This document shows, piece by piece, positions 18,394 to 28,330 of a DNA stretch of 64,000 bases. A program made the translations under genes and the position numbers. Position 1 is the stretch's first letter; every line of letters begins with the position of its first letter. The stretch spans positions 25,488-89,487 of the forward strand of contig CAVTWS010000009.1 in assembly GCA_963738445.1 (NCBI GenBank), in the 5' to 3' direction. The notes under the pieces are model-generated. The model saw only the letters and a program-made list of their open reading frames with translations. It ran no database searches and was not told the DNA's origin. The DNA comes from CAVTWS01 sp963738445 (GTDB taxonomy: Bacteria > Actinomycetota > Acidimicrobiia > Acidimicrobiales > SHLQ01).

Positions 18394-19548
18394 ATGCCCG
18401 ACGCACTGGTCATCGCCCGAGGCCTCGGCCTGGTCGGCAAGGAGGCGGCCCGTGCCGGCCTCGACCGCGTCGTGCCCGGCGGCGACTCGGTCCCCCTGCG
18501 GGCAAGTGAGGTGACGCCGACCTGGCTGGCGGACGCCATGGGGCTACCGGCGGGTGCCATCCGGTCGATCGACGTCCTCGACGAGCACTCGGGCACGGCC
18601 GGCCGGGCCCGCATCGCCGTCGACGGTGACGACGTCCCGGACCACCTGTTCGTGAAGTTCTCGCCGAGCAACTACCTGCAGCACGTCATGATGCTGCTCT
18701 TCGACCTCGGCACGCGTGAGGTCTTCGTCTACGAGACGCTGGGCGACGAGCTGCCCGTGCGGGTGCCGCGCTGCTACGCGACACGCGTCGACGCAAGGCG
18801 CGGTCGGAACGTGATGGTGCTCGAGGACCTGGCCGACCAGGCCCTCTTCCGCGACATCCGGCAGCCACCCACCGCGACCGAAGCCGAGGCCGTGGTCGAC
18901 GCAATGGCCGATCAGCACGCCTCGTACTGGGGGACCGACCGCTTCGCCGGCGACCTCCAGCCGCTCACCGGCCGTTCCGCGGCCGCCAACCTCCTCGGGG
19001 ACATGATCCGCCGGCGCTTCCTCGGGAACATGAAGGGCCTCGCCGCCGATCTCGTACCCACGGCGATGCAGCAGGAGGGTCGGATCTTCTTCGAGCGCAG
19101 CGCTGACATCGACGCCTTCTGGGCGTCGGAGCCCCAGACCGTGCTCCACGGCGACCCGCACTTCGGCAACCTCTTCTTCGAGGGCGACACGCCCGGCTTC
19201 TTCGACTGGCAGGTGGCCACTGCCGGAGCCGGCGCGCGCGACGTCGCCTACTTCAGCACCATGTCCATCGACACCGACCTCCGCCGCGAGATCGAGCGGG
19301 GGCTCGTCGAGCGGTACGCGAAGCGCCTTGACGCCGCCGGCGTCACGGTCGACCTCGACCACCTCTGGACCCTCTACCGGGCCGGCGCGACCGAGGCCTA
19401 CACGTCGGCGGTAGCGGCGGCCGAGGCGGGCGAGCGGGCCCAGGACCCCGCGATCTGTCGAGTGGGCGTCGAGCGCTCCGTGGCCGCCATCGCCGACCAC
19501 GACTCCTTCGGCGTGCTGGCCGCCCTGATCGACGGCAAGCGGGTCTGA
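18394..19548 (+). CDS. Phosphotransferase (APH/EcK-like kinase) family protein
   Basis: 384 residues. The start is fixed by the leaderless promoter. Features: 'DVLDEHSGTAGRARIAV', 'HLFVKFSPSN' (ATP lysine), 'NVMVLEDLADQALFRD', catalytic loop 'VLHGDPHFGNLFF' and 'GFFDWQVATAGAGARD' for Mg binding. A distinctive N-terminal stretch ('ALVIARGLGLVGKEAARAG') precedes the domain. It is single-gene and divergent from the LLM/kinase/SDR operon, sharing its control palindrome, so two different kinases answer to the same element. Substrate unknown. The 84 bases after the stop contain no gene and no clear terminator hairpin. Confidence 0.82.
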   Translation: MPDALVIARGLGLVGKEAARAGLDRVVPGGDSVPLRASEVTPTWLADAMGLPAGAIRSIDVLDEHSGTAGRARIAVDGDDVPDHLFVKFSPSNYLQHVMMLLFDLGTREVFVYETLGDELPVRVPRCYATRVDARRGRNVMVLEDLADQALFRDIRQPPTATEAEAVVDAMADQHASYWGTDRFAGDLQPLTGRSAAANLLGDMIRRRFLGNMKGLAADLVPTAMQQEGRIFFERSADIDAFWASEPQTVLHGDPHFGNLFFEGDTPGFFDWQVATAGAGARDVAYFSTMSIDTDLRREIERGLVERYAKRLDAAGVTVDLDHLWTLYRAGATEAYTSAVAAAEAGERAQDPAICRVGVERSVAAIADHDSFGVLAALIDGKRV

Positions 19549-19632
19549 CTCGTCGGCTACTCGCGCTGTCCCGGTTGTCGGCTGCGGTGCGGCGGGCCGG
19601 GGACGACGTTGACCGCCCGTGTCCCAGTCAGA

Positions 19633-20733
19633 TCATCCTTCTGGCTGGCCCGAATCTGGTACTTGTGCGGCTTGCATTCGATCCTCGCGTGGGTAGATCG
19701 ACCCCATCGGGAGGTCCTCGGTGACCTCCAGGGCGTTGAACGCGAGCGGCGTCATGAGCTCGATCCCTCTGGCCATTCCGATGGCGCGTGGATCGTTCCA
19801 GTGTCCTGCGTCGAACAGCATCGAGCCGATCAGCTGGATCACGTCGACCTTGAAGATCTGCATGGCGAGGTACCAGTTGCGGTGATGCGCGGTGATCCCC
19901 GTCTGCTGCTCCCACCGAGCGATGAACTGATCGACCGTGAGCGACGTCGGTTTGCTCGTTATCCCCACCGGCATGAACCACAGCAGTTCGAGGTAGCCGA
20001 CATCCGCGAGGGGGTCACCGGTGGTCGTCAACTCCCAGTCGAACACCGCTGAGACCTCATCTCCGACGAACGCGAAGTTGCCGGGCTTCGGGTCGCCGTG
20101 CACCAGCGTGACGGCCGGGCAGGGCTCGGGTTGCTGCAGGCGCAGCTCCTCCAGTAGGCGTTCCATCGCCGGTAGCGGTCCGCGTTGCACGCGGCGCATC
20201 TCGCCACCCCAGTGCTCGAGCTCGCGATCGAGGAACGTGCGGCCATCTCCCAGCGCGTCCAGGCCGGTCTCGCTCAAGTCGACCATGTGGATGGCTGCGA
20301 GCTGATCCACCATGCTCTCGCACATGCGGCGGAGCTTCCCGTCGGCCTCCATCTCCGGTGGGATGTCTTGCTGCTCCCACACCACGCCGTCCAGCCGTTC
20401 CATGACAAAGAACTCGCGCCCGAGAACGGTCCCGGTGGGCTCGATCCACAGTGCTCGCGGGGCCCGGACCTCGGTGCCTTCCAGACCCTTCAGCACGTCG
20501 AACTGTCGCTGCATGTCGTAGGGCTCCAGCAGGCCGGGCTTTGGCGGTCGTTGCCGAACGACGACGTCCTGGCGGCGCTCCTCGCTGCCAGTGCGCGACA
20601 CGACGGTCATCAAGAGCGTCTCGGACGAGTGGCCGAGCGCAGCCTGGTCGAGCCCCTCCACCCCAACGTCTTCTGCGTCCGGGAGCTGGTCGGCGAACCA
20701 CACTGCCAGACGGTCTGCGATATCTCGGTCCAC
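19633..20733 (-). CDS. Phosphotransferase, acyl-CoA-dehydrogenase-associated APH type
   Basis: 366 residues. The open frame reaches 20766, but AGGAGAGGGG at 20741-20750 with 7-base spacing selects the GTG at 20733. The kinase loop 'VTLVHGDPKPGNFAFVGD' and 'AVFDWELTTTGDPLADVGYL' are hallmarks of the ACAD10/ACAD11-like branch, which phosphorylates 4-hydroxy fatty acyl chains in eukaryotes and is common in lipid-degrading actinobacteria. By eye its codon use is less GC-biased than that of its neighbours, a possible sign of more recent acquisition. The promoter carries a GACGTC element. It lies beside the glycerolipid island. Confidence 0.85.
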   Translation of the reverse strand: MDRDIADRLAVWFADQLPDAEDVGVEGLDQAALGHSSETLLMTVVSRTGSEERRQDVVVRQRPPKPGLLEPYDMQRQFDVLKGLEGTEVRAPRALWIEPTGTVLGREFFVMERLDGVVWEQQDIPPEMEADGKLRRMCESMVDQLAAIHMVDLSETGLDALGDGRTFLDRELEHWGGEMRRVQRGPLPAMERLLEELRLQQPEPCPAVTLVHGDPKPGNFAFVGDEVSAVFDWELTTTGDPLADVGYLELLWFMPVGITSKPTSLTVDQFIARWEQQTGITAHHRNWYLAMQIFKVDVIQLIGSMLFDAGHWNDPRAIGMARGIELMTPLAFNALEVTEDLPMGSIYPREDRMQAAQVPDSGQPEG

Positions 20734-20764
20734 GTCCGCACCCCTCTCCTGTCGACTCACCCGC

Positions 20765-20799
20765 ACCCTAACCCCATTATTGATATTGACGTCGAAAAC
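20765..20799 (-). promoter_or_regulatory. Promoter with GACGTC element for the kinase at 19633-20733
   Basis: Minus strand: TCGACG (20795-20790), 19 bases, TAGGGT (20770-20765). The core GACGTC is 20788-20793, in AT-rich flanks (ATTATTGATATTGACGTCG from 20776). The rest of the stretch down to gpsA at 20869 holds nothing else recognisable. Confidence 0.5.
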
Positions 20800-20868
20800 T
20801 ATTGGGTGCCTCCGGAGTTGACCGAAGCAATGCTGGTCGCACGGCGGGAGCTGGGGGCCGGGCTTCGG

Positions 20869-21862
20869 TCAACCGGGGTCCGCCTCGTGGCCGGGGGCTG
20901 GGCCCAGGCCGCGGAACGCGTCGGCGCCCGTGATCTCGCCGGCGATGACCCGGTGGACCTGGGTGCAGATGGGCACGGCGACATCGTGCCGCCGAGCGAG
21001 CTCCATGACGGCACCGGCCGTGCGCACACCCTCGGCGACCATCGTCATCTCGCCCAGCACCTCCTCCACCGGCCGGCCCAGGCCGAGCTGCTCGCCGACC
21101 CAACGGTTGCGGCTCCGAGGGCTCATGCACGTGACCATCAGGTCACCGAGACCCGTGAGGCCGGCGAATGTCTCCGGTCGCCCGCCCAGGGCGACGCCGA
21201 GGCGGGTCAGCTCGGCCAGACCCCGGGTCACCACTGCGGCCCGGGTGTTGTCGCCGACCGACAAGCCCTGCGCCATGCCGGCCGCGATCGCGATCACGTT
21301 CTTGAGGGCGCCACCGAGCTCGCAGCCAACCACGTCGTCGTTCAGGTAGACCCGGAACGCCCCGCAGCGTCAGCACGCGTTGGAGCTCGGCGCCGACCGA
21401 GAGGTCGTCGGTGGCGATGACGCTTGCCGCCGCCTGTCCGGCAACGATCTCGCCGGCGATGTTCGGGCCGGTCAGCGCCGCCGCGGGATGGCCGGGGAAC
21501 AGCTCGTTCACGATCTCCGTCATGCGCAGGAGGGTGGTCTGCTCGAGCCCCTTCGTGACGCTGACGATCGGGATCCACGGGTGGACCCAGGCGCGGGCGT
21601 CGGTCAGGACCGCTCGGAACCCCTGTGACGGGATGGCGACGATGAGCACCTCGGCGAACGCCACCGCCTCCTCGAGGTCGGCGGTCGCCCGCAGGGTGGG
21701 CGGCAGCGCGGCGTCGGGGAGGTAGCCCGTGTTCGTGTGCTGCTCGTTGATCTCCTTGGCCACGACGGGACTGCGCGCCCACAGGGTCGCGTCGTTGCGA
21801 CCGGCGACCACCGAACCGATCGTGGTCCCGAACGACCCGGCGCCGAGCACGGACACCTTCAC
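20869..21862 (-). CDS. gpsA: Glycerol-3-phosphate dehydrogenase [NAD(P)+], one frame break
   Basis: Cytosolic enzyme reducing dihydroxyacetone phosphate to sn-glycerol 3-phosphate (EC 1.1.1.94), the first step of glycerolipid synthesis. About 330 residues after correction. 'VSVLGAGSFGTTIGSVV' is the Rossmann loop, 'VSVTKGLE' and 'LTGPNIAGEI' are conserved, and 'GCELGGALKNVIAIAAGMA' holds the catalytic lysine. The frame breaks near 21355; deleting one G gives 'LRGFRVYLNDDVVG', as in other GpsA proteins. I choose the GTG at 21862, immediately before the Rossmann strand. It diverges from the HAD-PlsC gene, whose acyltransferase domain works two steps later. Confidence 0.92.
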
Positions 21863-21893
21863 GGCTGCATCCCACAGACCTCGATCCCACGCA

Positions 21894-21922
21894 TGTAGAG
21901 CGTCGTTCTGATTCGACGTCAA
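21894..21922 (-). promoter_or_regulatory. Promoter of gpsA with TTGACGTC element
   Basis: Minus strand: TTGACG (21922-21917), 17 bases, TCTACA (21899-21894). The GACGTC core is 21915-21920. The same TTGAC(A/G), 17 bases, TCTAC pattern recurs at 43093-43121. Confidence 0.5.
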
Positions 21923-21977
21923 CCTACACACCGGAGCCCCGGGGCGACAGGCGGAAGGCAAAGGGACACACGCACTC

Positions 21978-22007
21978 TCGACATCGACGTCGGTTTCAAG
22001 ATAGAAT
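21978..22007 (+). promoter_or_regulatory. Promoter of the HAD-PlsC gene with GACATC-GACGTC element
   Basis: TCGACA (21978-21983), 18 bases containing GACGTC (21986-21991), TAGAAT (22002-22007), then 9 bases to the ATG at 22017, so little or no leader. The distance from GACGTC to the -10 is 10 bases, as at 51860-51881. Confidence 0.6.
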
Positions 22008-22016
22008 CAGGTTCTG

Positions 22017-23440
22017 ATGGAGCGCGCCACCGTCGCCGAGATCGCCGCCAGCCCCGAAGGCCCCGCCGTCGGGGCGTTCTTCGATCTCGACGGCACCCTG
22101 ATCGCCGGCTACTCCGCCAACGCCCTCACCAAGGACCGGATGCGGCGGCGGGAGTTCAGCGCGATGGAGCTCCTGCGCACGATCAGCGTGCTCATCGGCA
22201 GCGGCATCAACGAGACGAGCTTCGCCGAGCTCCTCGAGATCGGCGCCGACGGTTGGCGGGGACGCACCCACGAAGAGCTCGACGAGATGGGTCAGCGCCT
22301 CTTCGACGATGACATCCGCGGCCTCATCTACCCGGAGATGCGCGAGATCGTCCGAGCGCACCAGCGGCGCGGGCACACCGTCGTGCTCAGCTCCTCGGCA
22401 TCGAGCTATCAGGTCGAGCCCGTGGCCCGCTACCTCGGGATCGACCACGTGCTCTGCAACCGCTTCATCCTCGAGGACGGCATCCTCACCGGCAAGGTCG
22501 AACGCCCGGTCGTGTTCGGCATGGGCAAGGCCGACGCCGTGCAGCGCTTCGCCGAGGATCGGGACATCGACCTCGACGCAGAGCTACTTCTACGCCGACG
22601 GCGACGAGGACACCCCGCTGATGCACCTCGTCGGCAACCCGCGCCCGACGAACCCGGCGTCGGGGCATGGCCAAGGCCGCGGAGGCGGAGGGTTGGCCCG
22701 TGCTGCGCTTCACCAGCCGGGGCTCGAGCCCCGACCGAATCGTGCGCGCCTTCATGGGCCTGGGGGCCGGGGTACCGATCATCGGCCTGGGCGTGGGGCT
22801 CGGATTGCTGCGGCGCGACAAGCGGGCCGGCATCAACTTCGTGTTCCAGAGGTGGCTCGAAGTGCTGTTCGAGACCAGCAACGTGCACATGAACGTCACC
22901 GGCGCGGAGAATGCCTGGGCCCAACGGCCGGCGGTGTTCCTCGTGAACCACAAGACGACCTTCGACGGGCTCGTCGCCCTGCGTGTTGTGGACAAGGACT
23001 TCACGACCGTCGCCAAGAAGCAGATCGGGAACAACGCGGTGACCTCGTTCTTCGGCGATCTGCTCGACATCGCGTGGGTGGACAAGTCCGACCCCAAGGG
23101 ATCGGTCGATGCCCTCAAGCCGATCGAGGACCTCGCCCGCAAGGGCCTGTCCGTCCTGGTCGCTCCTGAGGGCACCCGGATCCAGGACGACGGGGTCGCG
23201 CCATTCAAGAAGGGCGCGTTCCGGATCGCCATGGCCGCCGGCCTGCCGATCGTCCCGATCGTGATCCGCAACGCCGAAGTCATCGGTGGTCACAGCGCGC
23301 TGGCCATGCACCCGGGCACCGTCGACGTGGTCGTGCTCCCGCCGATCTCCGTCGAGAACTGGGAGCTCGAGGAGCTCGAGGAGCGCATCGAAGAGGTTCG
23401 TCAGCTGTACATCTCGACCCTCGAGGACTGGCCGGGCTGA
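22017..23440 (+). CDS. HAD-IB phosphatase / 1-acylglycerol-3-phosphate acyltransferase fusion, two frame breaks
   Basis: About 473 residues after correction. Residues 1-220 are a SerB-like HAD phosphatase: 'GAFFDLDGTLIAG' (motif I, DxDGT), 'VVLSSSASSYQVEPVA' (motif II) and 'YFYADGDEDTPLM' (motif IV). The second half is PlsC-like: 'FLVNHKTTFDGL' (NHx4D), 'VAPEGTRIQDDG' (EGTR) and 'GLPIVPIVIRN'. The layout matches M. tuberculosis Rv2483c. Breaks near 22577 and 22658 are each fixed by dropping one base. The PlsC half would make phosphatidic acid from lysophosphatidic acid; the HAD half could remove a phosphate from a glycerolipid, as in plant GPAT4/6, but this is unproven here. The ligase gene follows at once. 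Confidence 0.88.
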
Positions 23441-23472
23441 CCCGGCGAGCTCGAGCCACAACGGGGGAAACC

Positions 23473-25065
23473 ATGCCAAGCCTTGCTCCACTGCCGGTCC
23501 TGATCTCCGATCGGGCCAGGTCGACGCCGAACGACGTCGCCATCGAGTCGATCTCCACCGGCGAGCAGCTCACGTGGCAGGACGTCGACCAGCAGTGCCG
23601 GCGGTGGGCGCACGCGTACCGCCGCCTAGCCGTGGAGCCGGGCGAATACGTGGTGACGCTCATGCCGAACACCCCCGACGCCATGTACGCGTGGCTCGGC
23701 TGCGCCTGGCTCCGGGCGGTCGAGGTCCCCGTCAACACCGAGTACCGCGGCGAGTGGCTGACCCACGCGATCAACAACTCGCGAGCGAGGCTGATCGTGA
23801 CCTCGCGCCGCTTCGCTCCCGCGCTCGCCCTCGTCGCCGATCGGCTCGAGCACGTCCACATCGTCGTCGTGTACGACGCCGAACCGGACGACGACGCGAG
23901 CGGCCTCGAAGGCTCCTTCCGCGTGATCACCGGCGAGGAGATGTTCGCCGACGCCGAGTCCATCGATCTGCAGCACCCGGACCTGTGGGACGTGATGAGC
24001 GTCATCTACACGTCGGGCACCACCGGCCAGGCCAAGGCGGTCCTGCAACCATGGGGCATGCAGGAGCTGTCCCGGATCCTCTTCTCCCCTCCCGAGTTCC
24101 AGGAGAGCGCCTTCTACGGCTTCTGGCCGCCGTTCCACACCCTGGGCAAGTCGATGCTCTTCGTGCCGGCGGCCACGGGCGGGAAGCTCGTCATGCGGGA
24201 ACGCTTCAGCGTCAACGACTTCTGGAGCGACGTCCGAGAGCACGGCTGCACCGCCGCCCACGTCGTGAGCGTCATCGCCAGCTTCCTGTACGGGATGCCC
24301 GCGGAGGACGACGACGCCGACAACCCGCTGAAGGCGGTGGTCATGGGCCCCGTCATCCCGGAGGTCGAGGACTTCAAGCGCCGCTTCGGCGTCAACGTCT
24401 ACACCACCTTCGGGAGCACCGAGATCGGCAGCGTCCTCTTCACGCACATGCGCGACGTGGACGGGAGCAACTGGCAGAGCTGCGGCCGGGCCCTCGCCGA
24501 AGCCCCGGTCGAGGTCGCCGTGGTCGACGAGCACGATTTCCCGGTCGGGCCGGGCGAGATGGGCGAGATGATCGTCCGCCCCACGAGCCCGTGGACGCTC
24601 AACCTCGGGTACCTGAACATGCCGGAGGCGACGGTCCGCGCCTGGCGCAATGGCTGGTACCACACCGGCGACGCCTTCACCTACGACGAGGAAGGCGAGT
24701 ACTACTTCGTCGATCGGGCCAAGGACTACATCCGCCGGCGCGGCGAGAACATCTCCTCCTTCGAGGTGGAGCAAGCCGTGTGCTCCTTCCCGGCCGCCAC
24801 GCAGGCCGCGGCCGTCGCCGTGCCCTCCGAGGTCGGCGAGGACGAGGTCATGGTGTTCGTGGTGGCCGATCCGGCTGAGTCGCTCGATCCGGGGGCGCTC
24901 ATCGACTTCCTGACCGCTCGGGTGCCGAAGTTCGCGCTCCCCCGCTACGTCGAGGTGCTCGACGCCCTGCCCTCCACCCAGGCCACGTTCCGGGTCCAGA
25001 AGGCCAAGTTGCGCGACCGCGGGCCCGGCTCCACCACGTTCGACCGCCTCGCCCCCACCCGCTGA
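23473..25065 (+). CDS. Acyl-CoA synthetase (CaiC-like AMP-binding ligase)
   Basis: 530 residues, start ATG after GGGGGAAA. Motifs: 'YTSGTTGQAKAVLQPW' (the usual PKGV is AKAV), 'TTFGSTEIGSV', 'GWYHTGDAFTYDEEG', 'RAKDYIRRRGENISSFEVE' and the C-terminal 'TQATFRVQKAKLRDRG', which resembles the CaiC-type ending in which the lysine sits in 'VQK.KLR'. It forms acyl-CoA from a free acid and ATP. Placed between the PlsC fusion and the DGAT-PlsB fusion, it is well sited to feed acyl-CoA to both acyltransferases. The chain-length preference cannot be read from sequence. Confidence 0.9.
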   Translation: MPSLAPLPVLISDRARSTPNDVAIESISTGEQLTWQDVDQQCRRWAHAYRRLAVEPGEYVVTLMPNTPDAMYAWLGCAWLRAVEVPVNTEYRGEWLTHAINNSRARLIVTSRRFAPALALVADRLEHVHIVVVYDAEPDDDASGLEGSFRVITGEEMFADAESIDLQHPDLWDVMSVIYTSGTTGQAKAVLQPWGMQELSRILFSPPEFQESAFYGFWPPFHTLGKSMLFVPAATGGKLVMRERFSVNDFWSDVREHGCTAAHVVSVIASFLYGMPAEDDDADNPLKAVVMGPVIPEVEDFKRRFGVNVYTTFGSTEIGSVLFTHMRDVDGSNWQSCGRALAEAPVEVAVVDEHDFPVGPGEMGEMIVRPTSPWTLNLGYLNMPEATVRAWRNGWYHTGDAFTYDEEGEYYFVDRAKDYIRRRGENISSFEVEQAVCSFPAATQAAAVAVPSEVGEDEVMVFVVADPAESLDPGALIDFLTARVPKFALPRYVEVLDALPSTQATFRVQKAKLRDRGPGSTTFDRLAPTR

Positions 25066-25071
25066 CGTTCC

Positions 25072-28000
25072 ATGGACGACGGCACCTCCGATTCACTCGC
25101 CGAGACGCTGGCGGCGTGGCCCGCCACGGTGGCCGCGAGCGACGCGATGCACTTCAAGGGCGAGCACGATCCGCGCACGCGCGCCACCGGTCACTTCATC
25201 TACGTCCTCGACTCGGTGCCGGACTGGAAGCGGTTCGTCGCGGTGTGGGACCGCGCCAGCCGCATCCTCCCGCCGCTCCACAAACGGGTCGTCATGCCGA
25301 CCGTGCCTGGCCGCCTGCCCGAGTGGCAGGACGACCCGGACTTCGATCTGCGCTTCCACCTGCGGCGCTTGCCGCGTCCCAGCGCCGGGCACGCTCCGCG
25401 AGGTGTTCGATTATGCCGAGGTCGACGGCATGACGCCGCACGACCCCGGGCGGCCGCTCTGGCAGGTGACACTGTTCGAAGGACTGGAGGACGACCGGGC
25501 GGCCGTTCTCCTGAAGCTCCACCACGCCTGGATGGACGGCAACGCCTCGATCCAGCTCGCGCTGCTGGCGTACGACAGCGAGCGTGACGGCGATCTCGCC
25601 AAGGTGATGCCGGACCGCCCCACCGCGACGGCACCGCGAGCGCGAGGACCCGTCGAGCGCCTCACCGAAGGGACCTCGAGCGCGGCCCGGCTGGGCACCT
25701 CGGTGGTGGGTGACGCCGGGCGCCTCGTCCGCCGCGTCGCCACCGACCCCCGCGGGACGGTTGCCGGGGTCGCCGAGCTGGCGGCATCGACGAGACGGTT
25801 GCTCACGCCGGTCTCCGCGCCACCGTCGCCGATCCTCTCGTCGCGGAGTCCCGGATCGCGGTTCGAGGTGCTCGACGTGCCGTTCCCGGACCTGCGGGCG
25901 GCCGCGAAGGCGACCGGCTGCACCATCAACGACGCCTACCTCGCCGGCGTCGCCGGAGGGCTCGGGCGCTACCACGAGGCGCTGGGCGTCGAGATCGACG
26001 CCATCCCGGTCGGGATGCCGATCAGCACGCGCGACGCGGATGACCGCGCCCTCGGCAACCAGGTGGCGGCCACGATGATGGCCGCCCCCATCGCGATCAA
26101 GGATCCCATCGAGCGGATGCAGCGGTTCCATGAGCTGGTCCTCGCCGCCCGCTATGAACCGGCGATGGATGCGCTGTCCGGCATGGCGAACATCCTGGTG
26201 CACCTCCCCGATCAGCTGTTGACCGGTCCGTTGATGCAGCTGGTCAAGATCGACCTCGGCGTGAGCCAGGTGAGGGGCCTCCTCGAGCCCAGCTACCTCG
26301 CCGGTACGCAGATCATGCGGGCGTACGGCTTCGGCCCGAAGACCGGTCTCGCCGCGTTCATCGGGATGATGACGCACCTCGACACCTGCTGCATCGGCGT
26401 CCACGCCGACCCGGCTGCGGTGACCGATCCCGATCTGCTCCTGCGGTGCCTGCGGGAGAGCTTCGACGAGGTGATCGCGGTCGCGTCGAGCGTGGTCGCG
26501 GGCCTTCGCCGGCGGTGGCGGCTGGAGCGCGAAGCCCTGGCCACCCGGCGCGCCGTCATCGACGAGATCCACTCGGAAGCCAACTTCCAGCACGGCCTCG
26601 AGGCCCTGGCGGCCCAGCTCGGCCACGACGCGGTACTGGTGGAGACCGACGCCCGCCGCTACCTCGACGAGATGGTGACGGTCCACAGCGAGGCCCTCCC
26701 CGACTTCAACCTCCTCCTGAGTCGTCTCGCCGATCGCCGGGGCTACGAGGGCGTGATCCAGTGCGACGACGCGGCCATCGAGCGCCTGCGCGAGCTGAAC
26801 GTGACGAGCCCACTGGTCATGCTGACCGGCCACCGTTCCTACACCGACTTCGTGGTTCGGGTGCCATTCGCCCGGCGGGGGTTCGATCGCGAATACCGCT
26901 TCGCCGGCGCCAACATCGCCTTCTGGCCCATGGACGCCATCGGGCACTCCGCCGGGATCATCTACATCCGGCGGGGGTTCCGTGATCCGGTGTACTCGTT
27001 CGTGCTGCGCCGGTACGTCGGCTGGTTGACCGAGCACCGGGCCAACTTCCTGTGGGCGATCGAGGGCGGCCGCACCCGGACCGGGAAGCTCCTGGCCCCA
27101 AAGGCCGGGCTGCTCGCCTACGTCGCCGACGCCTACCTCGACGGTCGGGGACCTGAGGTCATGCTCGTCCCGGGCACCGTGGTGTACGAGCACCTGAGCG
27201 AGGTCTTCGAGTACGCCCGCTACGGGCGCGGCGGATCCAAGTCCGACGAGAGCCTCGTCGCGTTCCTGCCGTTCTGGCGTCAACAGCGGCGGGTACCCGA
27301 GGAAGCGTCCATCGGTGTCGGAATCGGCGAACCGGTCGCCCTCGGCGACTTCCTCGCCCGCGACGGGCACGATTCCGAAGGGGTCGCCGAAGGCATCCAG
27401 GCCGCGCTCCTCGAGGTCTCACGCCGCATCGACGCCTCGACACCGATCACCCCCGTGGCGCTCGTGCTCCTCCCGCTGCTCGAACGCGACGGCGCCACGG
27501 CGACGATCGAGGGACTCGTCGCCGACCTCGCCCCCATCCTCGAGCACATCGCGCGACGCCGCCTGCCCGTGACCGCGCCGGGGGTGGGCGACACCGCCGG
27601 CGTTCGCCGCGCCATCGAGCTGCTCCGCACGCAGGGCCTGGTGACCGTCGAAGGGTCAGGCGACCAGGCCCGGTGCTGCGTCGTGCCGGGTCGTCACGCC
27701 GAAGCCGCCTACTACCGAAACGCCGTCGTCCACTACTTCGCCGTCCGCTCGATCACCGAGATCGCCCTCGTGCGCGCCGGCTCGGCGGGCAACAGGAACC
27801 GGGTCGCAACGTTCTGGCAGGAGGTCGACTGCCTCCGCGATCTCCTCGCCCACGAGTTCTTCTTCGCCGAGGGCTCGACCTTCACCGAGGAGGTTCGCGA
27901 CGAACTGGTGGCCGCGCTCCCGACGTGGGAAGCCCGGCTCGCGGCACCCGACGGTTTCCAGCGCGTGCTCGACGCCTTGCGACCGTTCGTCGCTCCCCGC

Positions 28001-28330
28001 ACGCTGGCGCCGTTCCTCGAGGCCTACGGGCTCGTCGCCGACGGGCTGCTGCGGCGGGGCTCGCTCCCCGTGACCGACGAGGGCCACCTGACCTCCGACT
28101 GCCTCGCTCACGGCCAGCTCGAACTGGCGCTGGGGCGCCTCGGGCGCCCCGACGCCGTCTCGCTCAACATGTTCCAGACCCCGCTCGCCGCCGCCCGGGC
28201 GAGGGGGTTGCTCGAGGGTGACGAAGCCGACGGTCGACGCCGGTTCGCGGACGCCATCGCGGCACCGCTCGCCGCCGTCGCCGAGCTCGAAGGGCGGGCC
28301 GCCCGCGATGCGGTCAGTTCGCCGGCGTAG
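25072..28330 (+). CDS. WS/DGAT - PlsB (glycerol-3-phosphate acyltransferase) fusion, one frame break
   Basis: One chain of about 1085 residues after dropping one G near 25392. Residues 1 to about 465 are a WS/DGAT domain with 'KLHHAWMDGNAS' (HHxxxDG, His at about 150-151). From about 470 on it is PlsB-like: 'TGHRSYTDFVV' (HX4D, about 587-592), 'GANIAFWPMDAIGHSAG', 'IEGGRTRTGKLLAPKAGLL' (about 664) and the PlsB-type C-terminal 'YYRNAVVHYFAVRS'. No stop or likely start with a ribosome-binding site separates the halves. It would catalyse the first and last acylations of triacylglycerol synthesis in one polypeptide. In M. tuberculosis the matching functions (Rv2484c, Rv2482c) are separate adjacent genes. 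Its 3' end overlaps the convergent hydrolase by 17 bases. Confidence 0.88.
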
